A DNA stretch of 7,451 bases, from the NCBI GenBank assembly GCA_009779455.1, contig WREG01000093.1:1-7451 (forward strand), in the 5' to 3' direction. Shown one piece after another: positions 4,668 through 7,451 of the stretch. The translations under genes and the position numbers were made by a program. The notes beneath the pieces were generated by a model, which searched no databases, was not told the DNA's origin, and saw nothing but the letters and a program-made list of their open reading frames with translations. Positions within the stretch are counted from its first letter, which is position 1; the number at the start of each line of letters is the position of its first letter. The stretch is from Oscillospiraceae bacterium. GTDB lineage: Bacteria; Bacillota; Clostridia; Oscillospirales; Acutalibacteraceae.

Positions 4668-5944
4668 TCGGTTATGCAGTCATACCAATGCACATAAAGC
4701 CCGCCGTCAACGTCAAGTCTTTCGTTGCCGGGCAGTTTTTCGCTCCACTTTTGCTTATAACGGTTTAATGCCCATTCATCATGGTTGTACCGCCGCCAAA
4801 GCACGGTTCGGCCGTTTTCATCTATAAACTGCTCTGAAACAATGCCGGGGTTATATGTGTTTACGTCAATTACGCAAACGCAGTCATATTGTTTGCCGCA
4901 TATTGAAACCGTATACCTCCCTACCGCGTCCAGAAGGAACGGCAGAGCTTCCGTTTTTATTTTGTTTCCTTTTCTTTGAATAATGCCTTTTTGCCGTAAA
5001 TTGACCTCGTTGCCGCAGTTATCCTCGCCGAAACCCCAGTTGGGTATAAAATCGTCCCCGTCCAAAAAGGTGAAAAACCGTTTGATATCGCCGTCATAAT
5101 GGCTTTCGGCAAGTATGCGGCAATGGGCGCCCGTAAGCTGCGCCACAAAGGTGCGGGTGAGGTTTCGGCTTTCCGGCCTTCCCTCATGTTCGCCGCCGCG
5201 ACGCTCCTGAACCGTAATCTCCACACCGTCTATCCCGTGGACGCTTGCGAATCCCGTAACCTCGCTTTCATATAATTCCGTCCGCTTCCTTTCGGGGAAA
5301 TCATACATGGCCCAGCTTAATTTTTCACCGGGCCGCGGGACGATAAACCACCCCATCATTTCTTCCCATTTTACCGGGAAAATCGGTTTTTCAGATTTTG
5401 CAATGGTGTATTCGGGTAAAATTTCAGGCAATTTGCTCATTTTGCGTTCTCCTTTCGTTTCAGGCGGGAACGGATAAACGGATTTGAACCGCTGTCTTGC
5501 GGCGTAAAGGCGGCTTTTTACCGTGCCTTCCGGGATGCCGAGCATCCCGGCGATTTCCGTCTGCGGCAGGTCTTCTATATAAAACATCCGCAAAATCTGC
5601 GTGTCGCGGACGCCAAGCTCACCCAGCGTTTCCAAAACGGACTGCGTAACGGCAGGGCCGGAGCGTCCGTATGATAAAACGCTTTCCGGTATTCCATCCA
5701 TCGGCAGTTCAGGGTTTTTCGCGCGCCTGCGGTAGAAATCATTGCATTTGTTAGAAGCTATCCGCAGCAGCCACGGCTTGAAGCTTTCCGTGTTTTTTAT
5801 CGCGCCGCGATTACGGTATGCCGCGAGCAGGGTTTCCTGCAAAATGTCGTCGCCGTCCGCCTTGCACGGAAGCTTGTAATACAAAAACCTCTTCAGCGCG
5901 TTTTCGCATTCGGCAACAAGCCTTTCAAATGCAGTATCATCCAT
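4655..5944 (-). CDS. ECF-type RNA polymerase sigma factor fused to a C-terminal soluble domain
   Basis: The protein has 429 residues. Residues 5-73 form sigma region 2, with DGDDILQETLLAAYRN (30-45) and WLLRIASNKCNDFYRR (58-73). Residues 103-155 form region 4, with the helix-turn-helix LPQTEIAGMLGIPEGTVKSR. After the linker PPETKGERK comes a domain of about 260 residues (169-429), containing WEEMMGWFIVPRPGEKLSWAM, FTFLDGDDFIPNWGFGEDNC and VHWYDCITDYIL. I know no named domain for it, but I recall clostridial sigma factors with the same extension. It has no membrane segment, so it may sense a cytoplasmic signal and control the sigma part in cis, as extensions do in other ECF groups (inference). 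The start has a near-perfect GGAGGTGA 4 bases upstream. An ECF-like promoter lies just before it, suggesting autoregulation. No separate anti-sigma gene is adjacent. It converges on the DUF4430 gene with a 13-bp overlap. Confidence 0.9.
   Translation of the reverse strand: MDDTAFERLVAECENALKRFLYYKLPCKADGDDILQETLLAAYRNRGAIKNTESFKPWLLRIASNKCNDFYRRRAKNPELPMDGIPESVLSYGRSGPAVTQSVLETLGELGVRDTQILRMFYIEDLPQTEIAGMLGIPEGTVKSRLYAARQRFKSVYPFPPETKGERKMSKLPEILPEYTIAKSEKPIFPVKWEEMMGWFIVPRPGEKLSWAMYDFPERKRTELYESEVTGFASVHGIDGVEITVQERRGGEHEGRPESRNLTRTFVAQLTGAHCRILAESHYDGDIKRFFTFLDGDDFIPNWGFGEDNCGNEVNLRQKGIIQRKGNKIKTEALPFLLDAVGRYTVSICGKQYDCVCVIDVNTYNPGIVSEQFIDENGRTVLWRRYNHDEWALNRYKQKWSEKLPGNERLDVDGGLYVHWYDCITDYIL
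5438..5455 (-). promoter_or_regulatory. Internal ribosome-binding site and in-frame ATG at the sigma/extension junction
   Basis: On the minus strand AAAGGAG (5455-5449) lies 8 bases before an in-frame ATG (5440-5438), codon 169 of the fusion. The peptide there is KGERKMSKLPEILPEY. The position falls exactly between sigma region 4 and the extension. Translation from here would make a free 261-residue C-terminal domain in addition to the full-length protein. The site may also be a relic of two formerly separate genes. Confidence 0.55.
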
Positions 5945-5989
5945 TTCCTCACCTCCATCTGTGTAATATTGAAATTGATTTCACCCATA

Positions 5990-6017
5990 TAGACGTTGAA
6001 AACCGGGAAAAGGTTCA
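5990..6017 (-). promoter_or_regulatory. ECF-type promoter of the sigma-factor gene
   Basis: On the minus strand a -35 element TGAACC (6017-6012) and a -10 element CGTCTA (5995-5990) are separated by exactly 16 bases. This is close to the ECF promoter pattern known from Bacillus (TGAAAC, 16-17 bases, CGTC or CGTA). Transcription would begin about 40 bases before the sigma start codon. The element fits autoregulation by the encoded sigma factor. No similar pair was noticed before the other genes. Confidence 0.6.
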
Positions 6018-6044
6018 TAACTTTTTCAATAATAAAAAATAAAT

Positions 6045-6084
6045 CCGCAATATCACTAAAAAAATGATGTTGCGGTTTTATTTT
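6045..6084. terminator. Bidirectional intrinsic terminator between the two minus-strand genes
   Basis: The stem is CCGCAATATCA (6045-6055) with TGATGTTGCGG (6065-6075), 11 positions with one T-G wobble, and a 9-base A-rich loop. On the plus strand it is followed by TTTTATTTT; on the minus strand by ATTTATTTTTTATT. By context its main job is to end the methyltransferase transcript, whose stop codon is 18 bases away, before the sigma-factor promoter. Confidence 0.75.
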
Positions 6085-6092
6085 AATATCCT

Positions 6093-7331
6093 TTAAATTT
6101 CACCATAAATAACCGTTTTCCCGTTATAATACCTGTCAATAAATTTGATTACCCCGGCGTTTTCCGTCATAAACACAAGCGGCGCTGTCACGAATGGCGG
6201 GAAAACCTCAAAAATCCCTTTATAGCTTTCCGATTCGTCCGCGCCGTCAAGCCGCAGATCGACGGCGATGGCCTCCGCGCCGCCGTCCTGCAATGACAAT
6301 GCTTCGTCAAGCAGCGCATAGTAGTCTTTAGCAAGCAGAGCGTTTTTTACATTTTGGCTGTTCGCGGATATCACATTGTTAAAGCCTGCTTTATCGGCCA
6401 TTTCGACGGCTTTCATATATGACGAAATATAGACCCTGCCGCTTTTTTTGCGTTCCGCCTTCATAATATCCCTGCACTTTAAAGCCGCGAGCCTTATATC
6501 CTCCGGTGTGGTGCCGCAGCAGCCGCCCACTGCAGATACGCCTTTTTTAACAAACCCCGCCATTTTATCCGCGAATTCTTCCGCGTCCGAGCCGTAAACC
6601 GTCACGCCGTTTTCCGTCACGGGCAGGCCCGCGTTGGGCTGGACGATAACGGGAAAATCGGACATTTCAAGGATTTTATCCACGGATTTTTCCGCCGCGT
6701 CAGGACCGAGGCCGCAATTAAGCCCCAAAATGGTCACGGGAAGCGAATTAAGCAGTGTAACGGCCGCTCCTATATCGCCGCCGGTCAAAAGCCTGCCGTT
6801 TTGGTCAAAAGAAAACGACGCGGCTACCGGAAGAGACGTGTTTTCGGCCACCGCCAATACCGCCGCCTTCATTTCAAGGGTGTCCGTCACGGTTTCGATT
6901 ATGGCAAGCTCCGCGCCGTATTTTTCACCCGCGGTTGCCGCCTGTTTAAAAGCATCGTAAGCCTCGTCAAATGACAAATCCCCCAGCGGTTTTAAGAGCC
7001 GGCCCGTGCTGCCCATGTCAAGGGCGGTAAAAACTTTTTTCCCGGCCGTCTCAGCCGCCTTCCGCGCGTTTGTCACCGCCGCTTTTATAACCTCGTCAAC
7101 ATAGCTTTGGCCGGATTTTAATTTTATCGCGTTCGCGCCGAAGGTGTTGGCGGATATGACATCCGCCCCGGCGTCAACATAGGCTTTATGCACCGCGTAT
7201 ACCTTTTCGGGCGCGGCAAGGTTCAGCGTTTCGGGTATTTCATTCATGGCAGTGCCGCTGCTTTGCAGCATAGTACCCAGTCCGCCGTCAAAAATGACGG
7301 TTTTTGTTTTTAATAAATCTTTAAAATCCAT
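6093..7331 (-). CDS. Homocysteine S-methyltransferase domain protein (MetH N-terminal module) with short C-terminal half-barrel
   Basis: Residues 1-295 match the homocysteine-binding barrel of cobalamin-dependent methionine synthase: FDGGLGTMLQ (14-23), ANTFGAN (61-67), IIETVTD (144-150), and the zinc ligands Cys206 (GLNC) and Cys271-Cys272 (GGCCGTTP). The barrel transfers a methyl group to homocysteine thiolate, giving methionine. Residues 300-412 (DYYALLDEALSLQDGGAEAIAVDLRL...VIKFIDRYYNGKTVIYGEI) resemble the first part of the pterin-binding domain (YD.LL..A...V..GA..IDVN...YNGKPIINS) but diverge and stop there. The rest of MetH, including the cobalamin domain, is missing, and no continuation is seen downstream in any frame before the terminator. 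The protein would need partner proteins for methyl supply, or use another methyl donor. AAAGGA 12 bases upstream is rather distant, and ATG 7331 is the only start that gives an intact N-terminus. The ribosome-binding site lies within a hairpin. Confidence 0.88.
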   Translation of the reverse strand: MDFKDLLKTKTVIFDGGLGTMLQSSGTAMNEIPETLNLAAPEKVYAVHKAYVDAGADVISANTFGANAIKLKSGQSYVDEVIKAAVTNARKAAETAGKKVFTALDMGSTGRLLKPLGDLSFDEAYDAFKQAATAGEKYGAELAIIETVTDTLEMKAAVLAVAENTSLPVAASFSFDQNGRLLTGGDIGAAVTLLNSLPVTILGLNCGLGPDAAEKSVDKILEMSDFPVIVQPNAGLPVTENGVTVYGSDAEEFADKMAGFVKKGVSAVGGCCGTTPEDIRLAALKCRDIMKAERKKSGRVYISSYMKAVEMADKAGFNNVISANSQNVKNALLAKDYYALLDEALSLQDGGAEAIAVDLRLDGADESESYKGIFEVFPPFVTAPLVFMTENAGVIKFIDRYYNGKTVIYGEI

Positions 7332-7340
7332 TTAAATACC

Positions 7341-7374
7341 CATTCCTTTCTGTCGAAAGGCACAAAACGGAATG
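7341..7374 (-). promoter_or_regulatory. Leader hairpins that could mask the methyltransferase ribosome-binding site
   Basis: In the minus-strand leader, GAAAGG (7350-7345), which is the Shine-Dalgarno, is the perfect complement of CCTTTC (7360-7355) across a 4-base loop GACA. The overlapping GGAATG (7346-7341) is the complement of CATTCC (7374-7369). The two pairings share two bases, so they compete, and either would cover the site. This suggests translational control, but no known riboswitch class (SAM, T-box, cobalamin) can be recognised in this short leader. Confidence 0.4.
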
Positions 7375-7396
7375 AAACCGTGGAGTGCCCTTTTTT
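7359..7396 (+). terminator. Terminator-like hairpin with T6 tract on the plus strand
   Basis: Outer stem GGCAC (7359-7363) with GTGCC (7385-7389), inner stem ACGG (7367-7370) with CCGT (7378-7381), then CTTTTTT to 7396. It has the form of an intrinsic terminator, but no plus-strand gene precedes it. It may block antisense transcripts, or its real role may be as leader structure of the minus-strand methyltransferase gene. Confidence 0.35.
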
Positions 7397-7401
7397 AGTT
7401 T

Positions 7402-7410
7402 TGATATAAT
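7402..7410 (+). promoter_or_regulatory. Extended -10 promoter for a gene to the right of the window
   Basis: TGATATAAT is a perfect extended -10 element (TGn followed by TATAAT). No good -35 is seen 17 bases upstream, which extended -10 promoters tolerate. The start site would fall near 7417, and the plus-strand gene it serves begins just outside the window. Confidence 0.55.
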
Positions 7411-7442
7411 GTGCTTTGAGGCAAGGGTACACTACAAAGCAC
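7411..7442 (+). promoter_or_regulatory. 8-bp inverted repeat at the start site: operator or leader hairpin
   Basis: GTGCTTTG (7411-7418) and CAAAGCAC (7435-7442) are perfect inverted copies with a 16-base spacer. The left arm starts directly after the -10 box and covers the predicted start site; the right arm abuts the ribosome-binding site. The spacing (24 bases centre to centre, just over two helical turns) suits a dimeric regulator. An RNA stem in the leader is the alternative. Confidence 0.45.
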
Positions 7443-7451
7443 GGGGAGGTG
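7443..7451 (+). promoter_or_regulatory. Ribosome-binding site of a gene starting beyond the right edge
   Basis: GGGGAGGTG at the very end is a strong Shine-Dalgarno. With the promoter before it, it indicates a plus-strand gene divergent from the methyltransferase, with its start codon a few bases outside the window. Its identity cannot be seen. Confidence 0.6.

Noticed and set aside
4957..5226. 89-residue second-frame ORF on the minus strand inside the sigma fusion
   Set aside because: It is an out-of-frame shadow of the extension, whose reading frame continues intact through it.
5818..6042. 74-residue plus-strand ORF across the sigma gene start
   Set aside because: It covers the sigma start and its promoter region, has no ribosome-binding site and no domain.
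6634..6960. 108-residue plus-strand ORF opposite the methyltransferase
   Set aside because: Shadow of a gene with clear zinc ligands and family motifs on the other strand.
7332..7451. SAM, T-box or cobalamin riboswitch before the methyltransferase gene
   Set aside because: The leader is too short and none of the conserved core sequences of these classes is visible.

Overview
The window looks like a contig from an anaerobic Firmicute of the class Clostridia, most likely a gut or rumen polysaccharide degrader. Three things point this way: a secreted protein ending in a type I dockerin, a xylulokinase, and an ECF sigma factor carrying a long C-terminal extension of a kind I recall from clostridia. 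Shine-Dalgarno sites are mostly strong (GGAGG type). This is inference from gene content, not from a marker gene.

Plus strand, left part (1-2606): the 3' end of an unrecognised gene overlaps a small YgiT-type zinc-finger (MqsA-like antitoxin) gene that is broken by a one-base frameshift in a T run. A GC-rich hairpin follows. Next comes an AT-rich gene for a three-helix membrane protein, then xylB (xylulokinase). XylB carries an in-frame insertion of about 27 residues whose DNA looks like an intergenic repeat: palindromes followed by a degenerate CCCTAA-like tract.

Plus strand, middle part (2607-4667): a palindromic TGTAGGGGCG element and a 17-codon ORF with a strong ribosome-binding site precede a secreted protein with an SH3-like domain, four Ig-like repeats and a dockerin. 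A second copy of the palindromic element supplies that gene's stop codon. Then comes a membrane-anchored DUF4430-like protein. These last two genes look like a small cell-surface or cellulosome-type accessory pair with no catalytic domain.

Minus strand (4655-7331): an ECF sigma factor fused to a soluble domain of about 260 residues overlaps the DUF4430 gene tail to tail by 13 bp. It has a good ECF-type promoter directly upstream (TGAACC, 16 bp, CGTCTA), which suggests autoregulation. Exactly at the domain junction lies a strong Shine-Dalgarno and an in-frame ATG. A bidirectional hairpin terminator separates it from an upstream homocysteine S-methyltransferase gene, a MetH N-terminal module followed by what looks like a truncated pterin-binding half-barrel. 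The right edge holds a divergent extended -10 promoter, an 8-bp inverted repeat at its start site, and the ribosome-binding site of a plus-strand gene that begins outside the window.

I see no rRNA, tRNA, CRISPR array, transposase or phage gene. Nothing here amounts to a clearly new multi-gene system. The most unusual items are the repeat-like insertion inside xylB, the internal start in the sigma-factor fusion, and the small palindromic repeats at gene ends.
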